Of a DNA stretch of 64,000 bases, positions 32,710-40,470 are shown in pieces. How positions within the stretch are numbered: position 1 is the stretch's first letter; the number at the start of each line of letters is the position of its first letter. The stretch lies in the NCBI RefSeq assembly GCF_002078605.1, contig NZ_MSJR01000012.1:1-64000 (forward strand). Direction: 5' to 3'. Under the pieces are notes generated by a model. It ran no database searches. It was not told the DNA's origin and was given only the letters and a program-made list of their open reading frames with translations. Source of the DNA: Salegentibacter sediminis. GTDB lineage: Bacteria; Bacteroidota; Bacteroidia; Flavobacteriales; Flavobacteriaceae. Made by a program: the position numbers and the translations under genes.

Positions 32710-33673
32710 TTCTAAAGAAACGAACAACAAACCACAAACAACAAACCACAAACATTTCCACCCGTTCATTTCATTTTTCAGATTCTTATTAAAAAGCCAA
32801 AACCAACACGGCCTCCACTCCCCTTTTGTATATGAGCTGGTGACGCGGTGTTTTTATGATAAGACGAAGTATCCTGAATATGAGGTTTTAGAGAATTACC
32901 GAAAGGAACTACTGAAGGAAAAACGAAAGATAAGTGTTACCGATTTCGGGGCGGGCAGCAGAGTATTTAAATCGAAGGAACGGGAGATTGCGGCTATAGC
33001 CAGGAATGTAGGAATCCCGAAGAAGAGAGCCAAATTCCTGTTCAGGCTGGCAAAATACCTGGAGTGCAGGGATATTCTGGAGCTGGGTACTTCCCTGGGA
33101 ATAGGCACCTCGGCCCTGGCCCTCAACACAAATGCCCGGATAATCTCTGTTGAAGGTTGTCCTGAAACTGCAGGAGCTGCCAGAAGACAACTGGAGAAAT
33201 TCAGATTTGATAATGTAGAGCTGAAAGTTGGGGAATTTGAAGAGGTGTTAGGAGATATTGTGGAGAGTGGAGAGAAGAAAGTGGAGAGTGGAGACGAAGT
33301 GGAGAACAAACAACAAACAATAAACCAAAAACCACAAACAGCTCACGAGGCTTCATCGGTCAAGGATAAATCCCAAACCTCCCAAAAATTGAGAACCCAA
33401 AACCGAAAACAACAAACAACTTTCGATTTAATCTACTTCGATGGGCATCATACCAAAGAGGCGACTTTAAAATATTTTGAGTTGTTACTTCCTACCGCGC
33501 ATAATGATTCGGTTTTTATTTTTGATGATATTCACTGGTCGGCGGGGATGGAAGAAGCCTGGGAGATTATCAAAAAACATCCGGAGGTTCGGGTGAGCAT
33601 AGATACTTTTCATCTGGGATTGATATTTTTCAGAAAAGAACAGGCAAAACAAGATTTTATAATCAGATTGTAA
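32702..33673 (+). CDS. SAM-dependent methyltransferase interrupted in frame by repeats
   Basis: 323 residues. The core is a class I O-methyltransferase: GLHSPFVYELVTRCFYD near 40, SAM motif ILELGTSLGIGTSALAL near 120, ISVEGCPETAGAARRQLEKF, and FDLIYFDGHHTKEATLKYFE near 241. Two low-complexity segments are repeat-encoded: residues about 8-17 (NNKPQTTNHK) and about 187-240 (VESGEKKVESGDEVENKQQT and onward). The second lies exactly in the loop before the FDLIYFDGHH strand, and the frame stays open. Homologues without the insert would be about 255-270 residues. The substrate is unknown. The gene is probably still functional. Confidence 0.82.
   Translation: MNNSKETNNKPQTTNHKHFHPFISFFRFLLKSQNQHGLHSPFVYELVTRCFYDKTKYPEYEVLENYRKELLKEKRKISVTDFGAGSRVFKSKEREIAAIARNVGIPKKRAKFLFRLAKYLECRDILELGTSLGIGTSALALNTNARIISVEGCPETAGAARRQLEKFRFDNVELKVGEFEEVLGDIVESGEKKVESGDEVENKQQTINQKPQTAHEASSVKDKSQTSQKLRTQNRKQQTTFDLIYFDGHHTKEATLKYFELLLPTAHNDSVFIFDDIHWSAGMEEAWEIIKKHPEVRVSIDTFHLGLIFFRKEQAKQDFIIRL
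32723..32750 (+). repeat. AACAACA/AACCACA heptamer array inside a CDS start
   Basis: Four exact units alternate AACAACA and AACCACA, coding residues 8-17 of the methyltransferase. It is complementary in type to 32243-32277. Confidence 0.72.
33260..33420 (+). repeat. Heptamer repeat insertion inside the methyltransferase CDS
   Basis: From 33260 about twelve 7-base units keep register: GTGGAGA twice, GAAGAAA, GTGGAGA twice, CGAAGTG, GAGAACA, AACAACA, AACAATA, AACCAAA, AACCACA, AACAGCT. A degenerate stretch follows, ending in two AAACAAC units (33407-33420). Both array types of the window occur fused here. Confidence 0.75.
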
Positions 33674-33811
33674 CAAACGAGCAAAGGATGCGTCATATTC
33701 ACGTATGCAACCATGGAGTATGCCTACAAGGCATCCAGATGGACACTAAATTTAACTTCCGGGGGAAGCCCCGGCGCATTAAAATCTCGATTATCGAGTA
33801 AAACAAGCTGC

Positions 33812-34510
33812 ATGAACAAAGTCATTGAGATCAGGAACATCACCCGGGATTTTCCACTGGGGAGCGAGATAGTAAAGGTTTTAAAAGGAATTGATCTGGA
33901 CATAGACCGGGGAGAATACGTTGCCCTGATGGGGCCTTCAGGTTCGGGAAAGTCAACTTTAATGAATTTGCTGGGTTGTCTGGATACACCAACTTCAGGA
34001 ACTTACATTCTGAACGGAGAAGATGTGAGCAAAATGAGCGATGATGAGCTGGCTGAGATCAGGAATAAAGAGATCGGCTTTGTCTTTCAGACCTTTAACC
34101 TGTTACCCAGAACCACCGCTCTGGACAATGTAGCCCTCCCAATGGTTTACGCCGGATACTCAAAAACCGAGAGAACAAAACGGGCGGAAGAAGTACTCAA
34201 CAATGTAGGTCTGGCCGACAGGATGGACCACAAACCCAACCAGCTGTCAGGAGGGCAAAGGCAGAGGGTGGCCGTAGGCCGTGCGCTTGTGAACAATCCT
34301 TCTATAATTTTGGCCGATGAGCCAACGGGGAACCTGGATTCGGTGACTTCTGTAGAAATCATGAAGCTCTTCGACAAAATTCACGCTGATGGAAATACGG
34401 TAATCCTGGTTACTCATGAAGAAGAAATAGCCAATCACGCCCACCGCATCGTGAGACTGAAAGACGGAATGGTGGAAAGCGATATTAGAAAGGAACGTGT
34501 TTACAACTAA
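33812..34510 (+). CDS. ABC transporter ATPase, LolD/MacB type
   Basis: 232 residues from ATG 33812. An ATG at 33713 would add 33 residues of non-conserved sequence and is rejected. Features are [20 protein letters not shown], Walker [21 protein letters not shown] (about 40), Q-loop [18 protein letters not shown], signature [17 protein letters not shown] (about 145) and Walker [14 protein letters not shown]. Such ATPases pair with FtsX-fold permeases in lipoprotein release, efflux or cell-division systems, but no permease gene is adjacent, so its partner must be elsewhere. The 140-base gap upstream contains a 6+1+6 palindrome (CTCGATTATCGAG, about 33788). Confidence 0.9.
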   Translation: MNKVIEIRNITRDFPLGSEIVKVLKGIDLDIDRGEYVALMGPSGSGKSTLMNLLGCLDTPTSGTYILNGEDVSKMSDDELAEIRNKEIGFVFQTFNLLPRTTALDNVALPMVYAGYSKTERTKRAEEVLNNVGLADRMDHKPNQLSGGQRQRVAVGRALVNNPSIILADEPTGNLDSVTSVEIMKLFDKIHADGNTVILVTHEEEIANHAHRIVRLKDGMVESDIRKERVYN

Positions 34511-34515
34511 TAGAC

Positions 34516-35160
34516 TTAGTTTTTATCTTCTAATAGTGGCACAAATCTGAACTGCCCAAATTCGGTCTTATCGAATTCCTTTGGAGATTTTCTAATAAAC
34601 ATCGTCATTGTTTGAACCTCAGTGCCAACCGGAATTACCATCCTGCCGCCTATTTTCAACTGTCCCAACAAATCTTTAGGCACATAGGGTGCTCCCGCCG
34701 TCACGATTATCTTATCAAAAGGTGCATATTCCGGCAATCCTTTGTAGCCATCACCAAAACTCAAATATTTAGGACGGTAGCCAATCTTACTCAGGAAGTT
34801 TTTAGTCTTTTTATAGAGTTCTCTTTGGCGTTCTATGCTGTAGACCTTCGCGCCCAGTTCGCAAAGCACCGCGGTTTGATACCCGCTTCCGGTTCCAATT
34901 TCCAGGACCTTATCTCCTTTTTCTATCTCGAGTTTCTCGGTTTGAAAAGCTACGGTATAAGGTTGTGAGATGGTTTGATCGGCCGCTATGGGGAAAGCCT
35001 TGTCCTGATACGCATGATCTTCGAAACTACTGTCCATAAAGAGGTGTCGCGGAATTTTTCCGATGGCTTCCAGCACCTTTTTATCGGTTATTCCCTTGCG
35101 GGTAACAGTCTTAACCAGCTGCTGTCTTTTTCCTTTATGACGAAAGTTATCCTCAACCAC
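34516..35160 (-). CDS. pcm: Protein-L-isoaspartate O-methyltransferase
   Basis: Repairs isoaspartyl residues in aged proteins using SAM. The 214 residues begin at a GTG and show IGKIPRHLFMDSSFEDHAYQ, the substrate-side loop PIAADQTISQPYTVAFQTE (about 58-76), the SAM motif VLEIGTGSGYQTAVLCELG (about 83), IERQRELYKK, and FDKIIVTAGAPYVPKDLLGQ. Length and motif order match bacterial Pcm. It is convergent with the ABC ATPase (five bases between stops) and divergent from the Gfo/Idh gene. Confidence 0.95.
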   Translation of the reverse strand: MVEDNFRHKGKRQQLVKTVTRKGITDKKVLEAIGKIPRHLFMDSSFEDHAYQDKAFPIAADQTISQPYTVAFQTEKLEIEKGDKVLEIGTGSGYQTAVLCELGAKVYSIERQRELYKKTKNFLSKIGYRPKYLSFGDGYKGLPEYAPFDKIIVTAGAPYVPKDLLGQLKIGGRMVIPVGTEVQTMTMFIRKSPKEFDKTEFGQFRFVPLLEDKN

Positions 35161-35267
35161 CTTAACAAAATTTTAGGATGTAAAAATACTTAAAGAAAGC
35201 GGTGTTTTGCAAGCAAAAGCAGAAAGGATTATTCCCCCGTTTTCTAAACTATTTACAATCAAAACAC

Positions 35268-35275
35268 TATTTTTG
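35268..35275 (+). promoter_or_regulatory. -7 promoter element for the Gfo/Idh-miaA run
   Basis: TATTTTTG matches TAnnTTTG, 18 bases upstream of ATG 35294. It lies within the longer alternative reading frame from 35207, which argues for the 35294 start. Confidence 0.55.
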
Positions 35276-35293
35276 TGTCAAAAGCTACGATAT

Positions 35294-36259
35294 ATGTTGA
35301 AAGTTGGCGTCCTGGGTGCAGGACACTTAGGAAAAATACATTTAAGACTCCTTCAGGAGTCAAAAAAATATGAGTTGGTGGGATTTTATGATGCCAACAC
35401 AGAAAACGCAAAAAAGGTATCAGAAGAATTTGGTTATAAGATCTTTCCAGATCTCGACGAACTCATTAAGGCAGTAGATGTGGTAGATGTGGTCACCCCC
35501 ACCCTGTCCCATTTTGAAGTCGCTAAGAAGGCTATTTCTGAAGAAAAACATCTTTTTATTGAGAAACCAATTACCAACACCTACGAAGAAGCCCGTGAAC
35601 TTATAGACTTAGCTGAAAAAAAAGGCATAAAAGGTCAGGTTGGGCACGTAGAACGCTTCAACCCGGCATTTAGAGCAGTAGTTTCCAGAATAGAGGATCC
35701 GATGTTCATCGAGGCCCACCGTTTGGCCGAGTTCAATCCGCGAGGGACTGATGTACCGGTAGTGCTGGACCTGATGATCCACGATATCGATGCGGTTTTG
35801 AGCGTAGTTAAGTCGAAGGTAAAAAACATTAATGCCAGCGGGGTTTCGGTAATAAGTGACACCCCCGATATTGCTAATGCCCGGATAGAATTCGAGAATG
35901 GCTGCGTGGCCAACCTTACTGCCAGCAGAATCTCGATGAAGAATATGCGGAAAGCCAGGTTCTTCCAGCGGGATGCCTATATCTCGGTAGATTATTTAGA
36001 AAAGAAATGCGAGGTAGTAAAGATGAAAGATGCACCCGAAAACCCCGACGAATATGCGATGGTGCTTCAGAATGCCGAAGGGATAAAGAAACAGATTTAT
36101 TTCGATAATCCTGATGTCTCTCCCAATAACGCCATCCTGGATGAGCTGGAGACCTTCGCCGATGCTATAAACAACAACAGCACTCCAATTGTTACCCTGG
36201 AGCAGGGCGCTGAAGCCCTGAGGGTTGCCAAAGGAGTGATTGACAGTTTTAATAAATAA
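35294..36259 (+). CDS. Gfo/Idh/MocA-family NAD(P)-dependent oxidoreductase
   Basis: 321 residues from ATG 35294. An upstream ATG at 35207 would add 29 residues that overlap the probable promoter. The Rossmann motif GVLGAGHLGKIHLRLL is at the N-terminus, then VDVVTPTLSHFEVAKKAI near 65 and the conserved EKPITNTYEEA near 92. VGHVERFNPAF near 118 and VVLDLMIHDIDAVLSVV near 155 form the substrate-side motifs, with H-x-x-D. The substrate, probably a sugar or polyol, is unknown. It heads a co-directional run of genes to miaA. Confidence 0.88.
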   Translation: MLKVGVLGAGHLGKIHLRLLQESKKYELVGFYDANTENAKKVSEEFGYKIFPDLDELIKAVDVVDVVTPTLSHFEVAKKAISEEKHLFIEKPITNTYEEARELIDLAEKKGIKGQVGHVERFNPAFRAVVSRIEDPMFIEAHRLAEFNPRGTDVPVVLDLMIHDIDAVLSVVKSKVKNINASGVSVISDTPDIANARIEFENGCVANLTASRISMKNMRKARFFQRDAYISVDYLEKKCEVVKMKDAPENPDEYAMVLQNAEGIKKQIYFDNPDVSPNNAILDELETFADAINNNSTPIVTLEQGAEALRVAKGVIDSFNK

Positions 36260-36282
36260 CCACACAACAAACACCAAATAAA

Positions 36283-37173
36283 ATGAAGAATATTTCAGTA
36301 ATAGGAGCAGGAACTATGGGCAACGGAATCGCACATACTTTTGCGCAATTCGGATATAAAGTAAACCTGATCGATATATCAGAAGAAAGTCTGGAAAAAG
36401 GGCTAAAGACCATCTCTGGTAACCTGGACAGGATGGTTGCTAAAGAAAAGATAAGCGAGGCAGACAAGGAAACCACGCTTAACAATATTACCAGCTACAC
36501 CAAGCTGGAAGAAGGCGTAAAAGATGCCGACGTAGTGGTGGAAGCCGCTACCGAGAACGAGGACCTTAAACTAAAGATCTTCAGGCAGCTGGATGCAAGT
36601 TGCCGAAAAGACAGTATTCTTGCCAGCAACACCTCCTCTATTCCAATCACTAAGATCGCCGCGGAGGTATCCAATCCGGAAAGAGTTATCGGGATGCATT
36701 TTATGAACCCGGTACCAATTATGAAACTGGTAGAGATCATCCGTGGATATAACACCAGCGATGAGGTTACCAAAAGCATTATGGAACTTTCAGAAAAACT
36801 GAACAAAGTGCCGGTGGAGGTTAACGATTACCCGGGCTTTGTAGCCAACCGTATCCTGATGCCCATGATCAATGAAGCTATAGAAACGCTTTACAACGGG
36901 GTGGCCGGAGTCTACGAGATCGACACCGTTATGAAGCTGGGAATGGCACATCCTATGGGCCCCCTGCAACTGGCAGATTTTATTGGGCTGGACGTGTGTC
37001 ACTCTATCCTTGAGGTGATGTATGACGGATTCAAGAATCCTAAATATGCCCCCTGTCCCCTGCTAACCAATATGGTAAGAGCCGGAAAACTCGGGGTTAA
37101 GTCGGGAGAAGGATTCTATGATTATTCAGAGAACAAAAAGGCTGAAAAGGTTTCGCCACAATTCAGCAAATAG
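36283..37173 (+). CDS. 3-hydroxybutyryl-CoA dehydrogenase
   Basis: NAD-dependent oxidation of 3-hydroxyacyl-CoA (butanoate and fatty-acid metabolism), 296 residues. The N-terminal NAD site is VIGAGTMGNGIAHTFAQFG (5-23). DADVVVEAATENEDLKLKIF near 84 and SNTSSIPITKIA-type sequence follow. The catalytic histidine lies in GMHFMNPVPIMKLVEIIRG near 140. The C-terminal domain has DYPGFVANRILMPMINEAI and GAPMGPLQLADFIG-like sequence (HPMGPLQLADFIGLD). The family is often called Hbd, PaaH or FadB-like. It sits 23 bases after the Gfo/Idh gene. Confidence 0.93.
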   Translation: MKNISVIGAGTMGNGIAHTFAQFGYKVNLIDISEESLEKGLKTISGNLDRMVAKEKISEADKETTLNNITSYTKLEEGVKDADVVVEAATENEDLKLKIFRQLDASCRKDSILASNTSSIPITKIAAEVSNPERVIGMHFMNPVPIMKLVEIIRGYNTSDEVTKSIMELSEKLNKVPVEVNDYPGFVANRILMPMINEAIETLYNGVAGVYEIDTVMKLGMAHPMGPLQLADFIGLDVCHSILEVMYDGFKNPKYAPCPLLTNMVRAGKLGVKSGEGFYDYSENKKAEKVSPQFSK

Positions 37174-37184
37174 CATACAGAAAT

Positions 37185-38420
37185 TTGGCAAAAATACTTC
37201 CATTCAAAGCGGTGCGGCCGGTGCGGGCCAAAGCAGGCCTTGTAGCCAGCCGCCCCTATGAAGATTACAGTGCTGAGGAGTTAACTGCACAATTGGAGTT
37301 CAATCCATATTCCTTTCTGCATATCATAAATCCCGGGTATAAATTTCAGCAAAACCTGAAGGGCGGGCAACGCTTCCAGATGGTGAAGAACCGTTATTTA
37401 GAGTTTAAGGAAGAAGAAACATTTATTCAGGATAAGAGTCCGGCATTTTATATTTACAAGGTAAAAAGCAGGGGTAGCAATATACACGGCATAATTGCCG
37501 CAGCCAGTGCCGAAGATTACAAAGAGAATGTAATTCGGCGGCACGAAGACACGATTAATCACAGGGAGTTGCTTTTCAAAGATTATTTGAAAACAGTAGG
37601 CTTCAATACTGAACCCGTACTTTTAACCTATCCGGACAGCGAAGACCTCAATTGCATTATGCGGGAGGTTATGAAGAGCCGCCCCGAATATGAGTTTGCC
37701 ACCCCGAACCGTGAATTACATTATTTATGGGTAATAGACCAGCCGGGACTTATCGAGAAAATCCAAAAGGAGTTTGAACAAACCCCTCAGCTCTATATAG
37801 CCGATGGGCATCATCGCTGTGCCTCCTCCTACAGGTTGGCCCAGGAATCGAAAGAGCAGAATGCAGCGCATACGGGAGAGGAGCCTTACAACTTCTTTAT
37901 GAGCTATTTGATCTCTGAAAGCAACCTGAAGATTCATGAGTTCAGCAGGCTCATAAGTAATCTTAACGGGTACAGCAAAGAGGAATTTCTTATTTTACTG
38001 GATGAGAATTTCCGTATAGAAAACCGTGGCCTGGAGGTTTACCGACCGTCCAAAAAACATCATTTCAATATGTATCTTGACGGGGAATACTATTCCCTGT
38101 ATTTGCGTAAAACCAATTATGACTTTAGCGATTCTTTATGTAAATTAGATGCTTATATACTCTACCAAAAGGTTTTAAAACCAATCCTTGGCATCGAAGA
38201 TCTCAGAAACGATAAGCGTATCGCCTATATTCACGGGCGTAATGATCTTATTGAACTAAAAACCCGAATCGATTCGGGGGAATTTGCCGTAGGCTTCGGG
38301 ATGTTACCGGTGAGCATAGGAGAGATCAAGGAGATCGCTGATGCCGATTTGACCATGCCGCCCAAAACCACTTATATTGAGCCTAAACTAAGAAGCGGGT
38401 TGACTATTTACGAATTTTGA
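37185..38420 (+). CDS. DUF1015-family protein
   Basis: A 411-residue cytoplasmic protein of the widespread DUF1015 family, whose biochemical role is not established to my knowledge. Recognisable parts are the opening KILPFKAVRPV and PYEDYSAEEL, NPYSFLHIINPG near 45, YKENVIRRHEDTI near 110, the very conserved LYIADGHHRCASSYRLAQ near 205, and FNFFMSYL-type sequence at 235. The clustered histidines of ADGHHR suggest a metal or phosphate site. The start is TTG at 37185, eleven bases after hbd, and the next gene follows within ten bases. Confidence 0.87.
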   Translation: MAKILPFKAVRPVRAKAGLVASRPYEDYSAEELTAQLEFNPYSFLHIINPGYKFQQNLKGGQRFQMVKNRYLEFKEEETFIQDKSPAFYIYKVKSRGSNIHGIIAAASAEDYKENVIRRHEDTINHRELLFKDYLKTVGFNTEPVLLTYPDSEDLNCIMREVMKSRPEYEFATPNRELHYLWVIDQPGLIEKIQKEFEQTPQLYIADGHHRCASSYRLAQESKEQNAAHTGEEPYNFFMSYLISESNLKIHEFSRLISNLNGYSKEEFLILLDENFRIENRGLEVYRPSKKHHFNMYLDGEYYSLYLRKTNYDFSDSLCKLDAYILYQKVLKPILGIEDLRNDKRIAYIHGRNDLIELKTRIDSGEFAVGFGMLPVSIGEIKEIADADLTMPPKTTYIEPKLRSGLTIYEF

Positions 38421-38429
38421 AGTTAGATT

Positions 38430-39089
38430 ATGAGCATTTCAGAAAACATAAAAAAATACAGGGCCGAGCTTCCCGAAAACGTGAAGCTGGTGGCTATTTC
38501 CAAGACAAAGCCTAACGAGGATATCCTGGAAGCCTATGAGGCTGGGCAGCGTATTTTTGGAGAAAACAAAATCCAGGAAATGACCGATAAATGGGAAGCC
38601 CTTCCCAAAGATATCGAATGGCATATGGTTGGCCACGTGCAACGCAACAAGGTGAAATACATGGCCCCTTTTGTTGGCTTGATTCATGCTGTAGACAGCC
38701 TGAAATTATTAAAAGAGATAAATAAACAAGCTAAAAAACACGAGCGGGTGATAAAATGCCTGCTTCAGATAAAGATTGCTGAGGAGGATTCCAAATTTGG
38801 GATCTCTGCGGAAGAGGCTGAAGAAATACTTACTTCCGAAGCTTATCAGAAAATGCAAAACACGCAGGTAATTGGCCTGATGGGGATGGCCACTTTCACC
38901 GATGACGAAAACCAGGTGAAAGGAGAATTCCAGTATCTGAAAGGTGTTTTTGATAAGTTTCAGCAAAAATACCCCGCCCTCACCGAACTATCCATGGGAA
39001 TGAGCGGAGATTACAAGCTGGCTGTCGAAAGTGGAAGCAGTATGGTGAGAATTGGAAGCAGCATTTTTGGCGAAAGAAATTATAATTAA
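38430..39089 (+). CDS. YggS-family pyridoxal-phosphate homeostasis protein
   Basis: Single-domain PLP carrier of 219 residues that buffers vitamin B6 and amino-acid pools. The PLP lysine is in VKLVAISKTKPNEDI (about residue 27). RIFGENKIQEMTDKW, WHMVGHVQRNKVKYM near 70, LLQIKIAEEDSKFGI near 110, and LSMGMSGDYKLAVESGSSM near 190 follow the family order, the last forming the phosphate-binding loop. It is in the same transcription direction as DUF1015. Confidence 0.94.
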   Translation: MSISENIKKYRAELPENVKLVAISKTKPNEDILEAYEAGQRIFGENKIQEMTDKWEALPKDIEWHMVGHVQRNKVKYMAPFVGLIHAVDSLKLLKEINKQAKKHERVIKCLLQIKIAEEDSKFGISAEEAEEILTSEAYQKMQNTQVIGLMGMATFTDDENQVKGEFQYLKGVFDKFQQKYPALTELSMGMSGDYKLAVESGSSMVRIGSSIFGERNYN

Positions 39090-39099
39090 AAAGGATTTT

Positions 39100-40470
39100 T
39101 TGTACGCAATTTTAGACATAGAGACGACTGGTGGAAAATACAATGAGGAAGGAATTACCGAGATTGCTATTTACAAATTCGACGGGCACCAGATCACCGA
39201 TCAATTCATAAGCCTGGTGAACCCTGAAAAGCCTATTCAGCCTTTCGTGGTTAACCTTACCGGCATTAACAATGAGATGCTTCGAAATGCGCCCAAATTT
39301 TATGAGGTAGCGAAAAGAATTGTAGAGATTACCACAGATTGTGTGGTGGTAGCTCACAATGCCAAATTTGACTACCGGATACTCAGAACAGAGTTCAGAA
39401 GACTGGGTTTCGACTATGAGCGAAGATCGCTTTGTACGGTAGAGCTTTCTAAAAAACTTATTCCCGGGCAACAATCATACAGCCTTGGGAAATTAGTACG
39501 GGCGCTGGGAATTCCATTAAGCGACCGGCATAGAGCCAACGGAGATGCTCAGGCCACGGTTAAACTCTTTAAGATGCTTCTGGCTAAAGATGTGGAGAAA
39601 GACATTCTGAAAGATGCAGTACGGGCAGAGCCAAAACGCAACCTGGACAGCAAACTAATCAGGATGGTGGAAGATCTTCCGGGGATTACCGGGGTTTATT
39701 ATCTGCATGATGCAGAAGGAGAAATCATCTATATCGGGAAGAGCAAAAATATCAAAAAAAGAGTGAATCAGCATTTCACCAACGAGCATCATAAATCAAG
39801 GCAAATGCAAAAGGAAGTTGCATCGGTGAGCTATGAAGCTACAGGAAATGAACTTATTGCATTGCTTAAAGAGAACCAGGAGATAAAACACAATAAACCC
39901 AAATACAACAAAGCCTTAAAGAGAAATGTTTTTTCTCACGCCCTCTACCATCACACCGATGAGCGAGGTTATATCAACTTTAAAATAGGAAAAGCAGGAA
40001 GAGCAAACAGTATCACCACCTTCTCCTCTTTAAAACGGGCGAGAAACGTTCTGGAAATGTGGGTAGAGGAATATGAGCTCTGCAAACGGCTTTGCGGATT
40101 GGAGAAAGGAACGGGCAATTGTTTTAATTACAGCATAAAAACCTGCCACGGAGCTTGTGTAAACGAGGAGACTGCAGAGACATATAACGAAAGAGCGCGG
40201 GAGCTTATAGCTAAGCACTCTTATTCCAGCCAGAATATGATCGTGATAGATAAGGGGCGGGATATCGATGAAAAGAGCGCGCTCCTGGTAGAGGAAGGAG
40301 AGTTTAAAGGAGTTGGCTATTACAACCTCAATCATCAAATCAATCACCTGGACATTATAAGATCTATTATCACCCCGATGAAAAATGACCGGGATGCCCA
40401 GCATATTATTCAGAGTTATTTAAGGCGTAACAAAAGATTAAAAATCATCCAACTCTCAGTACATGAATAA
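39100..40470 (+). CDS. DnaQ-like exonuclease fused to a GIY-YIG (UvrC-N-like) domain
   Basis: 456 residues from TTG 39100. An in-frame ATG at 39052 lies inside yggS. The N-terminal half is a DEDDh 3'-5' exonuclease: AILDIETTGGKYNEEG, VAHNAKFDYRILRTEF near 85 and HRANGDAQATVKLF near 145. The second half begins at about 205 with the GIY-YIG motif GITGVYYLHDAEGEIIYIGK, RVNQHFTNEH and the glutamate region of UvrC N-domains (ELIALLKENQEIKHNKPKYN). A cysteine-containing tail (CGLEKGTGNCFNYSIKTCHG) resembles UvrC and Cho. A repair or DNA-processing role is likely. It overlaps the next gene by eight bases. Confidence 0.88.
   Translation: MYAILDIETTGGKYNEEGITEIAIYKFDGHQITDQFISLVNPEKPIQPFVVNLTGINNEMLRNAPKFYEVAKRIVEITTDCVVVAHNAKFDYRILRTEFRRLGFDYERRSLCTVELSKKLIPGQQSYSLGKLVRALGIPLSDRHRANGDAQATVKLFKMLLAKDVEKDILKDAVRAEPKRNLDSKLIRMVEDLPGITGVYYLHDAEGEIIYIGKSKNIKKRVNQHFTNEHHKSRQMQKEVASVSYEATGNELIALLKENQEIKHNKPKYNKALKRNVFSHALYHHTDERGYINFKIGKAGRANSITTFSSLKRARNVLEMWVEEYELCKRLCGLEKGTGNCFNYSIKTCHGACVNEETAETYNERARELIAKHSYSSQNMIVIDKGRDIDEKSALLVEEGEFKGVGYYNLNHQINHLDIIRSIITPMKNDRDAQHIIQSYLRRNKRLKIIQLSVHE

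Noticed and set aside
26424-33673. Diversity-generating retroelement (Avd-like four-helix-bundle genes)
   Set aside because: No reverse transcriptase or template/variable repeat pair is present. The proteins match the general S23 family only.
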